64,000 nucleotides of DNA from Margaritifera margaritifera (lineage: Eukaryota; Mollusca; Bivalvia; Unionida; Margaritiferidae): the NCBI GenBank assembly GCA_029931535.1, contig JAQPZY010001685.1, forward strand, positions 8,996,001 through 9,060,000, in the 5' to 3' direction. The notes beneath the pieces were generated by a model, which worked only from the letters and a program-made list of their open reading frames with translations, did no database searches and was not told the DNA's origin. Below are positions 37,198 to 49,300 of the stretch, one piece after another. The position numbers and the translations under genes were made by a program. The first letter of the stretch is position 1. Every line of letters begins with the position of its first letter.

Positions 37198-37204
<7 letters not shown>

Positions 37205-37205
37205 A

Positions 37206-37287
37206 GCTTATTATTTCAATTTCATTTTGTCAGTTCACAATTGACGACCTAAAATAACATGAACTTTCATCTGAAAAAAATTGTTAC
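37206..37287 (+). repeat. Member 2 of a duplicated coding-like module
   Basis: Reads IISISFCQFTIDDLK, then TAA, then a diverged continuation (HELSSEKNCYSITKL) in the same frame. It is a direct-orientation partner of 36825-36905. Confidence 0.4.
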
Positions 37288-37604
37288 TCAATAACTAAGC
37301 TTTAAAAACCAAAGCACTACACCTCTTGTGTACGTACAAAGCACGACAATAATTCTGTTTTGAAAAGTGAGCCAAAGAAAAATGTTAAGATACAAAATAC
37401 AACGGTACAACATCAAATATCTAAGTGAAATCTGTTACCACTCCAAAGTCAAAGCTCTCAATTTCGTAAATATAAATGAGCGAAAAAGTACCAAGTGCAC
37501 TTCCTTGATATAGATAGTGGTCTTAATTTTAGAATGCAAAAAATGAACGAGATCAAACATCTGTTTTTCAAAGATAGAAAGATTTCAATTGGGTAGAGGT
37601 TAGC

Positions 37605-37754
37605 ATGGCAACAGTTGCATGTGATATGGAAGCAACGGCAGCTAAATTAGATATTGCAGTAATAGCTACAGGTGTAGTCGTTCCATTGGCCTTGGATGGG
37701 TTTGCTGCATTGTTTCACTTTGTTTCAAAAGCTTTCAAGTTATACAAAAAATAA
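37605..37754 (+). CDS. 49-codon Ala/Val-rich ORF (unknown)
   Basis: Starts ATG in gttagcATGGCA. It reads MATVACDMEATAAKLDIAVI, then ATGVVVPLALDGFAALFHFV, then SKAFKLYKK and TAA. It looks like one long amphipathic or hydrophobic helix pair with a basic end. Immediately after the stop, in shifted frames, come KHDEIITLAIHKL, SIEDLINKAISDN and INHEDFILVIN with stops between them. This is a helical, acidic continuation. I read this as one formerly longer gene, about 37605-37930, damaged by point stops and frameshifts. The family was not identified. I have an unverified recollection of related hypothetical proteins in cnidarian and other invertebrate genomes. Confidence 0.45.
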   Translation: MATVACDMEATAAKLDIAVIATGVVVPLALDGFAALFHFVSKAFKLYKK

Positions 37755-37930
37755 AACATGATGAAATAATTACTTTGGCTATTCATAAGTTGTGAGTATT
37801 GAAGACCTAATAAACAAAGCCATCAGTGACAATTAAATTAATCACGAGGACTTTATTTTGGTCATCAACTAGTACAATAGATGCAAAGAGACAAAAGGAA
37901 CAATTAAATAGGAAAAATAGAAACAATACT
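37755..37930 (+). pseudogene. Frameshifted continuation of the 37605 ORF
   Basis: Contains KHDEIITLAIHKL in one frame, then SIEDLINKAISDN, INHEDFILVIN and RCKETKGTIK in another, with TGA, TAA and TAG between. The heptad-like spacing of Leu/Ile suggests helices. It is listed separately because it is not in an open frame. Confidence 0.4.
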
Positions 37931-38117
37931 GAAAGCCACGACAAAAAGGAGTTTTTGCTTTTAAAAATAATCTATTAAAAGAAGGGCAAGCTTTGAAAGA
38001 GTAAGAGCTTTCTGGAGTAGCTTACATTGAACAGAAAGCTAGTAATCGTTGCAACAAATAGATACAAGTCGAACAGAGAAACTTAAACCTTTTGCTGTTT
38101 AGATTTCTCCTATACAA

Positions 38118-38312
38118 ATGGAAAGCTATATTACAATACATCAACACTCTGAGAAAGAGGTCTATCTCAACAATCCAATAAATGGTTATCTATTGATATT
38201 GGTGCAAAGAATGCTTTATTCCAGGGGTGGGGGTGATTACAATATTTCCAATGAACTGAAAAACAACATATTTAATAACGTAAATGACAAGAATGAAACA
38301 AAACTGGTTTAA
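38118..38312 (+). CDS. 64-codon ORF, unknown, possible structural-protein remnant
   Basis: Reads MESYITIHQHSEKEVYLNNP, then INGYLLILVQRMLYSRGGGD, then a YNISNELKNNIF stretch. It alternates polar and beta-prone residues with a glycine turn. The same frame continues past the stop (WILEPSDALAKSQKG) and the neighbouring frame stays open from 38375, so the end is probably a frameshift. No family is recognised. Position and strand match the neighbouring remnants at 37605 and 39147. Confidence 0.35.
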   Translation: MESYITIHQHSEKEVYLNNPINGYLLILVQRMLYSRGGGDYNISNELKNNIFNNVNDKNETKLV

Positions 38313-38374
38313 TTCTGATGGATTTTAGAACCTTCAGATGCACTTGCAAAAAGTCAAAAAGGGAATGACTGTCA

Positions 38375-38638
38375 ATGGTGACAAGGAAGAAATACAATCC
38401 TGAACTGGTAGAAATATATGGCCAGAGAAGTATGCTGCCATCCGATGAATCTAATACTGTTTGTGTATTTGTTTGGCCCAAAACTGTATACATTTACATT
38501 GACCAAATCAATAACACGAAAAATTATTTCAATGATACGTATTCTACATTATTACAGTCTTTGCCTGTTAACAATGTTTTCCACTGTCACTTTGTTTCAT
38601 GCAATGTTAATGTCTATTACAAAACAATTACATTATGA
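38375..38638 (+). CDS. 87-codon ORF, unknown
   Basis: Starts in a frame different from the 38118 ORF: MVTRKKYNPELVEIYGQRSM, then LPSDESNTVCVFVWPKTVYI, then YIDQINNTKNYF. Composition is ordinary for a soluble beta-rich protein. A competing overlapping frame (38418-38660) looks less protein-like, being Leu/Met-rich with no charges. It could be the shifted continuation of the upstream frame. Not recognised. Confidence 0.33.
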   Translation: MVTRKKYNPELVEIYGQRSMLPSDESNTVCVFVWPKTVYIYIDQINNTKNYFNDTYSTLLQSLPVNNVFHCHFVSCNVNVYYKTITL

Positions 38639-38847
38639 AAGGGTTGTTGTACATTTTTGAGTCTGAAATTACTCCTTCGACATCAGTTAAGAGCTATGGA
38701 TTTAACTACGCTCCATCACCTTTTGCTGAATTCGAGTTGCACACAATAGGTGCCTTACAGCAATATGTCATTCAAATAAACAAAATAAGCTTTTACACAA
38801 TTTTCGTCAGCTTGTTTATTGAACATATACAAGTATTTAACCTTTGA
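38635..38847 (+). CDS. 70-codon ORF, unknown
   Basis: ATG overlaps the end of the previous frame. Reads MKGLLYIFESEITPSTSVKS, then YGFNYAPSPFAEFELHTIGA, then LQQYVIQIN. The middle is protein-like with mixed aromatic and charged residues; the end becomes hydrophobic and AT-driven. No family recognised. Confidence 0.3.
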   Translation: MKGLLYIFESEITPSTSVKSYGFNYAPSPFAEFELHTIGALQQYVIQINKISFYTIFVSLFIEHIQVFNL

Positions 38848-39146
38848 ATTTTAAACAGGGTTATATGTAAACAACCAACGTTGTAATTGCTCATTGGATA
38901 TTAAAACGGCATCAAACCTAATCAGTACAGTGTAAACATATAAAAATATCCCCTAAATACGATTTAAAAGAGAAAAAGGTTTAAATAATTGGATTTAAAC
39001 ACAAAGAACCCATTAGCTAGGGTATACAATACAAAAAAAAACCTGGCAGCAGCATGAAAACTTGCTACTCTTGAAAACAACAAAATGTCGTATGCAAAAA
39101 CGCCTTGATTATACTTTACTCTTTACATTTGCAATTTGTAGCGTAA

Positions 39147-39383
39147 TATATTGGAGCAGCATTAGTAACTTTTAAATCAGCAATATCTAAGGGTCTAACA
39201 TTTGTAGGAAGCAATTTTCTATTGAAATTATTTGATAACGATGAATCTGATGAAGAGAGAAAGAAGTATGTTTACATTTTAGAAGAACTACTGAGTAAAA
39301 TGAGTTCAACGAAAATAGAGCAAAGACACTCCATTACTTTCACGAAAGCTTGCGAGAACAAGATTTTGTGGTTCAATATTTAA
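39147..39383 (+). CDS. Stop-to-stop ORF, hydrophobic N-term plus charged helix
   Basis: 78 codons between TAA (39144) and TAA (39381), with no early ATG. Reads IGAALVTFKSAISKGLTFVG, then SNFLLKLFDNDESDEERKKY, then VYILEELLSKMSSTKIEQRH. A small hydrophobic/glycine stretch is followed by a strongly acidic then basic coiled-coil-like helix. This amphipathic pattern is hard to get by chance in AT-rich DNA. Likely a fragment of a broken gene in the same cluster; function unknown. Confidence 0.42.
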   Translation, partial: YIGAALVTFKSAISKGLTFVGSNFLLKLFDNDESDEERKKYVYILEELLSKMSSTKIEQRHSITFTKACENKILWFNI

Positions 39384-39731
39384 ACAACACGGATGGCGTT
39401 TTTGCTCCATGTGCATGTATGCATGGTGCCGTGTGCACCAATTCATCTACTTATGCCGATTCCTCTACTCATCTGGAGAATAAGGTAAAACTTGGTTTTA
39501 ACTTAATGGTTTATATCAGCTTTCTTGTGAACACGCAATACGAGTGCATATTAATTGTATCTGTCGTGGGAGTTTGTTTATTACACGTTTTAGTGAACAG
39601 TAAATAGTAATGGCGTGCACCAAAGGCATGGACGTTACAGCACGATAAATGGCGATGTACGAAACATACATAACTCCTAACAAGCAGGAATAAACACCAC
39701 ATGGAGTTCAATACTTCAGTCAAACATATCA

Positions 39732-39935
39732 TTGTATCACATACACCGAGAGCAAAATACACCTAAACAAACTTTAAATATAGAAATTCCAAAGCTAAAT
39801 CCAAACACTTTGATCTTAGCAGGAATTGTTGTGTTGTTTGATATGAAGGTAAAAGGAAATGCAAGCAATGCATTCGTAAAGCAATTTAGTTTGAATCCTT
39901 GTAAAATACATAGCCATAATCTACGGATGAGATGA
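39732..39935 (+). CDS. 67-codon ORF, unknown
   Basis: Reads NTPKQTLNIEIPKLNPNTLI, then LAGIVVLFDMKVKGNASNAF, then VKQFSLNPCKIHSHNLRMR. It has beta-type alternation with a proline-bounded strand start. Coding-like sequence goes on in other frames to about 40390 (NSFENGIMNDKLGKLRSG near 40003; then the 40253 frame). These may be pieces of one larger virion-like or structural protein, but that is inference from texture and an unverified memory of similar invertebrate hypothetical proteins. Confidence 0.38.
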   Translation: MYHIHREQNTPKQTLNIEIPKLNPNTLILAGIVVLFDMKVKGNASNAFVKQFSLNPCKIHSHNLRMR

Positions 39936-40252
39936 TCTTTTCAAGTCAAATGACTGCAACATCTTCATGTCATTCAAAGCTAAATTGTTACCAGCATCTA
40001 TATGAACAAACAGTTTTGAAAATGGCATTATGAATGATAAATTGGGAAAGTTACGATCAGGAGCAGGTAATGCACACAAAATACTGGTACTAAAGCTATA
40101 CATTTTGCCACAATTATCAAAACGTTTAGAATGTCATTAGACTTTCAGACACTATCTGACAATTGACCACTGTTTTCTTTTTCTCTTTCTTATAATTTCA
40201 GATTGAACATAAAACATACAAAACCTATCGAGTAAGGGAAGATGGTAACTAG

Positions 40253-40390
40253 GAATACAAACTGGAAGACATTTGTCTGGAATATGATACAATTATTTTC
40301 GAATCAATTGCACAATCAGTTAATGCAACTACAGAAATGGAATTGCTTTCTTTTACGACTGCATCACTGTTGAGAGGATCATCAACATAG
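40253..40390 (+). pseudogene. Decayed coding remnant (EYKLEDICLEYDTI segment)
   Basis: A 45-codon open frame with no ATG start: EYKLEDICLEYDTIIFESIA, then QSVNATTEMELLSF. The frame before the preceding TAG is also protein-like (TYRVREDGN). After the TAG at 40388 a different frame reads NTTSTKIPFDFPNTIL and, further on, MIYSQGCQYRQ and YFFEEQQKP with stops between. The stretch from about 40200 to 40700 therefore looks like one gene with several frameshifts and stops. It is the best candidate in this cluster for an identifiable domain by profile search. Confidence 0.42.
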
Positions 40391-40700
40391 CAGCCAATAC
40401 AACTTCAACAAAAATCCCATTTGATTTTCCGAACACGATTTTATAGGGAGATTGATACTATGTAAAAACAGTGGAGAAAGTGATTCAGAAAAAGTTTCTC
40501 AGCTCAGCATTTACAATACTCTTAGTTACTATGAAAAGGTTGACAAGTATGATCTACTCTCAAGGTTGTCAATATAGACAATAGTTTACAGAAGCCACAA
40601 CGTATTTCTTCGAAGAGCAACAAAAGCCAATCCTGTTGACCATGTGCTAGCCTTGCAGAATATATGAGTTCCTCAACAAAGAAGGAACACAAACGGCATC

Positions 40701-41752
40701 GCAACCTTGAGTTTCGCACCCAGTTACCAGTATGAATGTCTTCGGTGGCTACATCACCCGTGACTGGTGAAATTCCCTGTTGACTATTGAGGTCATATCC
40801 ACAACGGAAGTTAGGCTATTGAAGCTATTTATTCATATATCCAAGATATGTTTTAATACAAACCACTACTTGTGTCATAGATTATGTTGATAGTGTAGAT
40901 CAATTTGCATAATGTACTGTACTATACATGTCCGTAATCAATGGAACTAACACGTTATAGCCCACACTTCAGATGTGTCTACCTTTGGATAGACGGGTTT
41001 AGTGGAGGTTTTATTACATTTGAGAAATACTTTAGTCTGACAGGTCTAGTAATTTGTAGATTAAAATATATTTTGAGCACTGTTTGTGGTCTTGCAGTGT
41101 ATGTATGTAAAGTGGAAAACAGTGCAAACAAATGTTCAGTCCTCAAGGTTCAAAGTTTATGTAGGTGGGTGGTAAATGAAAAATGCGTTGTTCAATCATA
41201 GATTTCTGACCAAGAAGCCTGTTAAACCAGATGATTTCAAATGGGCCACATGTGTATAAATAACCCAATCATTTTCAATTGAACCCTCCATACAATTCAG
41301 TCTTCTATATATGTATTTCATTTATGCTCTTGATTGCAGTGGATATTGGAGTTTTAACTATTTCAGTCACCTTCTGTTTGATTTCAAATGTCAAGAGAGC
41401 AAAATTAGTGCATTCTCCCTGCAAGGCCAATAGCGAATGTGGTTTACTAATCACCAAATCCTTGAGATTCTTTTTTTGAGAAGCAAATTCTGAATTTGAC
41501 TCGGAGTAACAAAACTGTGGAAATAATAGAGGTGTAAATAAAATGAATATGTCAATTCGTGAACACCTTTGACCTTGACTTAAACATATTTTATTGCCAT
41601 ACATTTTAACAAATGGGGTCGGACTACAAGTTTTCACAATTTAGAATAAGCCCTTCCCCAACAATCGATAAGAAAAGTACATGAATAGCGTCACTAAATT
41701 ATTATGATTTCATACAATTATATGTAAACATACATGATTCAGGCAAAATATG
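40701..41752. other. Intergenic, nothing firmly recognised
   Basis: Frames at 40941-41201 and 41279-41479 (plus) and 41305-41637 (minus) overlap on opposite strands or lack motifs, and none is supported. Confidence 0.4.

Positions 41753-41831
<79 letters not shown>
41753..41831. repeat. (AG)n microsatellite
   Basis: Pure GA run of about 75 bp. Confidence 0.98.
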
Positions 41832-41833
<2 letters not shown>

Positions 41834-41989
41834 TTAATTATCGCTGCAGAATTTGGAGAAGAGTATATACATCAAAATGAATCCAGAGGCTAAAAATTAA
41901 GAACATCATGTCTTTCATAATTAAAATTGTAAGTAATTAATTGAGTAGAGAAATGAAATTTTGAATACTCTTTAATTATATAAAGTGTT

Positions 41990-42570
41990 TTGTGTCTTTA
42001 ATATATGTTTGAAACAAGTTAGAGAAGCATTTCGTGTCTTTAATATATGTTTGGAACAAGTCAGATAAACGTTTCGTGTCTTTAATATATGTTTGGAACA
42101 AGTCAGATAAACGTTTGTGTCTTTGATATATGTTTGGAACAAGTCAGATAAACGTTTGTGTCTTTGATATATGTTTGAAACACGTTAGAGAAGCATTTCG
42201 TGTCTTTAATATATGTTTGGAACAAGTCAGATAAACGTTTCGTGTCTTTAATATATGTTTGGAACAAGTCAGATAAACGTTTGTGTCTTTGATATATGTT
42301 TGGAACAAGTCAGATAAACGTTTGTGTCTTTGATATATGTTTGGAACAAGTCAGATAAACGTTTCGTGTCTTTAATATATGTTTGGAACAAGTCAGATAA
42401 ACGTTTCGTGTCTTTAATATATGTTTGGAGCAAGTCAGATAAACGTTTGTGTCTTTGATATATGTTTGGAACAAGTCAGATAAACGTTTCGTGTCTTTAA
42501 TATATGTTTGGAACAAGTCAGATAAACGTTTGTGTCTTTGATATATGTTTGGAACAAGTCAAATAAGCAA
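41990..42570. repeat. Minisatellite, 41/42-bp unit, about 14 copies
   Basis: Units contain atatatgtttggaacaagtc and agataaacgtttcgtgtctt. Two length variants (with or without one c after cgttt) also differ at taatat/gatat, so the two markers are linked. An early unit type with gaaac-agttagagaagca recurs once at about 42170. This indicates block copying. Confidence 0.96.
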
Positions 42571-43168
42571 ATATTAACGTTCGTTGTAAAATCAGATGAT
42601 CCGTGTAACAGATTATTTGTTGTCGCTATGGAGATGACCTTAAATTAAAGTTCCAAATGTGTTCGCCACACATTTAAACGAACAAGATACACTTGTATAA
42701 TAGTACTTAAATGCACATACAATCAAATCGCGCCAAGATATTGGATCCTGGGGGATATATAAATTTCATAGAATGTTAAAACAAATGGCAAACAAATGAC
42801 TTTGCATTGCACCGGATCTCAGAATATGTACGCTGTCACGAAGGTAATTTTACCAGTAAATGGTAAATGGTAATGAACAGCAAACGGTGCAGTAGTTTAA
42901 CAATCTATTTTAGAAAACTCCTTATCGAAAATTTTGAACTGGAAGATGACTTATGAATTTTAATCGACTCGCAATTCCCGTTCAAGATTAAAGATTCAAA
43001 TTTAATCACTTTCAAGTTGAACGATCGGAAATGTATTGCGTGTTTAACGGTAGAAATGAAAAGCAAAGGGATGAAATAAACATCAAACAGGTATTTTGAT
43101 TTTGCTCGGCCACCTTTTTTGCGTGCAAGCTCAACCCTAACTAACTTAAGAAAATTTCCGTACTCTTC

Positions 43169-43199
<31 letters not shown>

Positions 43200-43267
43200 T
43201 TTTTTTTTAAGACAAAATAATTTCCAAATATACCACCGAATTCAAGACAAATTGTTCGCGATGTTTC
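42571..43267. other. Intergenic; poly-T tract
   Basis: No gene recognised. A near-pure T run lies at 43171-43209. Confidence 0.5.
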
Positions 43268-43915
43268 ATTCTATAGAAAAACGCTGTAGGATTTAAAGAG
43301 AGAGCTACAGACATTTAATGTACAAATAGAAAACATATACGTACTGGTCAATGCATAGAAAGAACACAGCAGCAATAACATGTCTAAATAGTAATAATCG
43401 AATATAATTTAGCAGACATATTATGTTCACCAAAGAAATCACGTCTATACGGTGATGGGCCTTTCATTACAAAATGTGTCAATCGACCTGTGAATGTCTA
43501 CTCTGATTTAACGCTTCTGCACAAAACAAAAGGACAAAATCAGCTGTAAGAGATAAGGGTCATTTGTTCTATGTAGAAATACAAGTATAGTCATCCACGT
43601 AATATAAAACATCTCTAATGTTACACAAAATGCCTTGTCGGCTCGTTTTTCAGCACCGAATCTAATCAGGCATTGACCAGATGAAATCATTAACATTGAA
43701 AAGACAAATAAACAAGACAGTGACCATAAGCGAGGGGTAAATCTAATTTAACCCCATCGATTATGCATTTATTTTTCCCTATGTCGCAAACAAACAGTCA
43801 AACTAAGATTAATTTTGCCGAGAGAATGTTGAATTAGGATGACAGAGCTCTATGGATACATTTTTAATTCTTAATCCGGGCTAATTAATTCAGCTAGGAT
43901 GACTCAAGATCGTGT
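43268..43915. repeat. Dispersed repeat, three-copy family, copy A
   Basis: Matches 53030-53350 (B) and 55140-55800 (C). Shared landmarks in order are tttaaagagag, atcagct-taaga, agcacc-atctaatcag, aagacagtgacca, gaggggtaaa/gtgaa, caaactaagattgatttt-like, and attcagcta/attcagccag. Copies are diverged by substitutions and indels. No ORF survives; the element type is unknown. Confidence 0.75.
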
Positions 43916-43988
43916 ACGTACTTGAAAAATATCGTGTACGTACTTGCCAATATCGTGTACGTACTTGTCAAGATCGTGTTCGTACATT
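43916..43988. repeat. Short tandem repeat, about 22-25 bp, 4 copies
   Basis: Four copies of atcgtgtacgtacttg with 5-8 bp linkers. Each contains the palindrome gtacgtac in slightly changed form. Confidence 0.85.
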
Positions 43989-45745
<1,757 letters not shown>

Positions 45746-45893
45746 AATTAAATAAAATTTAACCTTCCCGTTTGAGTCTTATCAAAATTACAGCCAGTCA
45801 TCAGCTTTCCACCCCTACGCAATTTTTGGGATAATATTTACCCAAGTAATTACATTTATAATTTTTATTATTTAATTGTCATTATTATTATTA

Positions 45894-45935
<42 letters not shown>

Positions 45936-46371
45936 GTCCATTATCCTGCTATACAATTCTCTTGGCATCTTTCTTTTAGAACCTCAATGCATAACTCTAC
46001 CGGAATATAATTTCTTTAGCAAATCTAGTAGATGGCGTTGATTTTTCGTCACGCTGTGTTTCCGTCGTTTGTTCACAACCTGGAATTAGGTCAAAACATG
46101 TTGGTTCTTTATGTGATCGACACAATAACCCGCTGGTTTATTATTGTTACACAACTTTTTATTTGTATATCTCTTGTTGTAAAATTCCCCCTAGTGATTC
46201 TAACATATAGGAGTCCAGAATTTTTCTTCGATTTTGCATTTAGTGTTTGTTTTGTATATGTAAGCTGTTTATTCCCCTGACGAAGAGCTTCTTCAGCTCG
46301 AAATGTTGGGAAACCATTTTGAATTTGCGCCGTTATATATGTGTGTGTATAAACATTAAATTTAAAAGAAC
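45746..46371. other. 3' region of the Penelope-like element / spacer
   Basis: Contains a (TTA)n run at 45881-45936 (possible tail of a retroelement) and the hairpin at 46277-46305. An 82-codon frame at 46032-46280 is hydrophobic and unrecognised. Confidence 0.45.
46277..46318 (+). ncRNA. Hammerhead-core-like hairpin (tentative)
   Basis: Reads cctgacga, then a stem gagct/agctc with a short loop, then gaaatg, then a possible short stem atg/cat. The order CUGANGA - stem II - GAAA is the hammerhead ribozyme core, and Penelope-like elements are known to carry such ribozymes. Against it, one extra A follows CUGACGA and no convincing stem I was found. It may be a decayed ribozyme or a chance hairpin. 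Confidence 0.3.
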
Positions 46372-49300
46372 AATGAATATAGAGTCATCTGAGTTGGAAA
46401 CGATTTGGATTGAACTGAAACAACGATCGCTTAAGCCCATCCTTATGTACTCTCTATTGTCCTCCAAATTTGCTATTGTCTTGGTTTCAGAGATTTGAGA
46501 ATGAATTATCTACTGCTTCTAACTCTAGGTCAGAACCTTTGTTAATGGGTGATCTCTGTATTGATTTAATGAATGACCGGCAAAGTAAATGGAATAGTAT
46601 TCTACAAATATATAATATCACTCAAATAATACAGTCCCCTACTCGAGTCATTCACAAGACGATTACGTTAATCGATCACATTTATTCTTCGCACCCTGAA
46701 TTTATAGTTGAGAAATTCGTTCTAACATAATCCGTTAGTGACCACTATCTAATTTGTGAAACGAGAAACAAGTTTTGGAAACTATTTAAAAAGGCCCATA
46801 CCACTATAAAGTACCGATCCTATAACTATTTCCATGACGATACAGTTTTGACCGACTTGAAATATGATCTAATTGTCAACCTACTTTTATGAGTTGGGAC
46901 TTTGATGTACAACGTTGTACTTCACTTTTTCTTGCAGTCCTAAAAAGAGATGCTCCAATTAAATACAAAAGGGTCAATAGAATTATGCAACCGGACTGGT
47001 TTAACTCTGAAATAAGGGAAGCCATCAAACAGGTTGACAAACGAAGTTACAAAAACACAGACAATTAGTAAAAATGCAATCGCTAAAGCCAAAAAGGATT
47101 AGTTTGCATGAGTAATCGAGAATAAAAGTGATTGCAGCAAAATATGGAAACATTTTCGTAGCTTTAAGTCAAGTTCAAAAGTTAATAATTGCTCTTCAAA
47201 ATTGAAAACGGGAAGTCATACTAGTACAGAGCCATTATATATTGCAAACGGGAAGTCATACTAGTACAGAGCCATTATATATTGCAAACGGGAAGTCATA
47301 CTAGTACAGAGCCATTATATATTGCAAACGGGAAGTCATACTAGTACAGAGCCATTATATATTGCAAACGGGAAGTCATACTAGTACAGAGCCATTATAT
47401 ATTGCAAACGGGAAGTCATACTAGTACAGAGCCATTATATATTGCAAAACGGGAAGTCATACTAGTACAGAGCCATTATATATTGCAAACGGGAAGTCAT
47501 ACTAGTACAGAGCCATTATATATTGCAAACGGGAAGTCATACTAGTACAGAGCCATTATATATTGCAAATGGGAAGTCATACTAGTACAGAGCCATTATA
47601 TATTGCAAACGGGAAGTCATACTAGTACAGAGCCATTATATATTGCAAACGGGAAGTCATACTAGTACAGAGCCATTATATATTGCAAACGGGAAGTCAT
47701 ACTAGTACAGAGCCATTATATATTGCAAACGGGAAGTCATACTAGTACAGAGCCATTATATATTGCAAAACGGGAAGTCATACTAGTACAGAGCCATTAT
47801 ATATTGCAAACGGGAAGTCATACTAGTACAGAGCCATTATATATTGCAAACGGGAAGTCATACTAGTACAGAGCCATTATATATTGCAAAACGGGAAGTC
47901 AAACTAGTACAGAGCCATTATGTATTGCAAACGGGAAGTCATACTAGTACAGAGCCATTATATATTGCAAACGGGAAGTCATACTAGTACAGAGCCATTA
48001 TATATTGCAAACGGGAAGTCATACTAGTACAGAGCCATTATATATTGCAAACGGGAAGTCATACTAGTACAGAGCCATTATGTATTGCAATCGGGAAGTC
48101 ATGCTAGTACAGAGCCATTATATATTGCAAACGGGAAGTCATACTAGTACAGAGCCATTATATATTGCAAACGGGAAGTCATGCTAGTACAGAGCCATTA
48201 TATATTGCAAACGGGAAGTCATGCTAGTACAGAACCATTATATACTGCAAACGGGAAGTCATACTAGTACAGAACCATTATATATTGCAAACGACCTAAA
48301 CATCTTTTCACATAATTAATTTCAATACTTGGAGAACATTTTTCCACATCACAAGATTTTTTACTCCTTGTATATTTTGTGGAATTCAAAGTCCCATTTC
48401 ATATATCATTCCAGATCCCTTATATATGTGTTCAAGAGAAACTTTATGGCAACAAAGCAACAGGACTAGATGAAATCTCACCAAAAATACCCAAACTATC
48501 AGCTTAAGTTGCTGCCCATTCAATTGCTAACTTGATAAATACAAGAACTGATACAGAAATCTTTCCAACTAATCTGAAATTTGCCAATGTGTTCCCAGTG
48601 TTTAAGTAAGGTGATAGATCGTCAGCAAACAATTATTCACCTATATCAATTTTACCAACCTTATCTAAAAATTTTGACAAACAGATGGCCCTTCATCTTC
48701 GCAGATTTTTAAAGAAATATAATCTTCTACATAACTCACACTTAGGTTTCAGAGACAGGCATTCATGCCAATCTGCCCTCACAAAGTTGGTTGAAGCATG
48801 GCTAATTATAGATGATGGATAAATAATCGGAACAATTTATTTAGATTTTAAGACAACGCTTGATTTAGTAGATCATAAAATGCCGATGACAAAACTTAAG
48901 GCATACAAAATCGGTGATAATTCGCTTGCTTGGTTTGATTCTTACCTAACAGGAAGATAACAGTGTGTTTATGTGGCCAATGCTACATCTTCTTTACACT
49001 ACGTCAAATATGGAGTTCCTCAGGGCTCTATTCTTGGCCCTTTGCTCTTTCTCCTATTCATTAATGATTTACCACTTCACATGAATGCCACTGAAACTGA
49101 TCTTTATGCGGATAGCACAACCTTACATGCCATGAGTGATACAATCCCTTCCCTTGAATAAAATTTACAACAGGACGTTGATTCTGTTACACTGTGGTGC
49201 GAAACCAGCTAAATGTGTGACAATTGGATCAAGGCAAACAATACAGATAGTAGATGATGTCAATATATTTGTTCATGGAACTAAATTAAATAACATAGAA

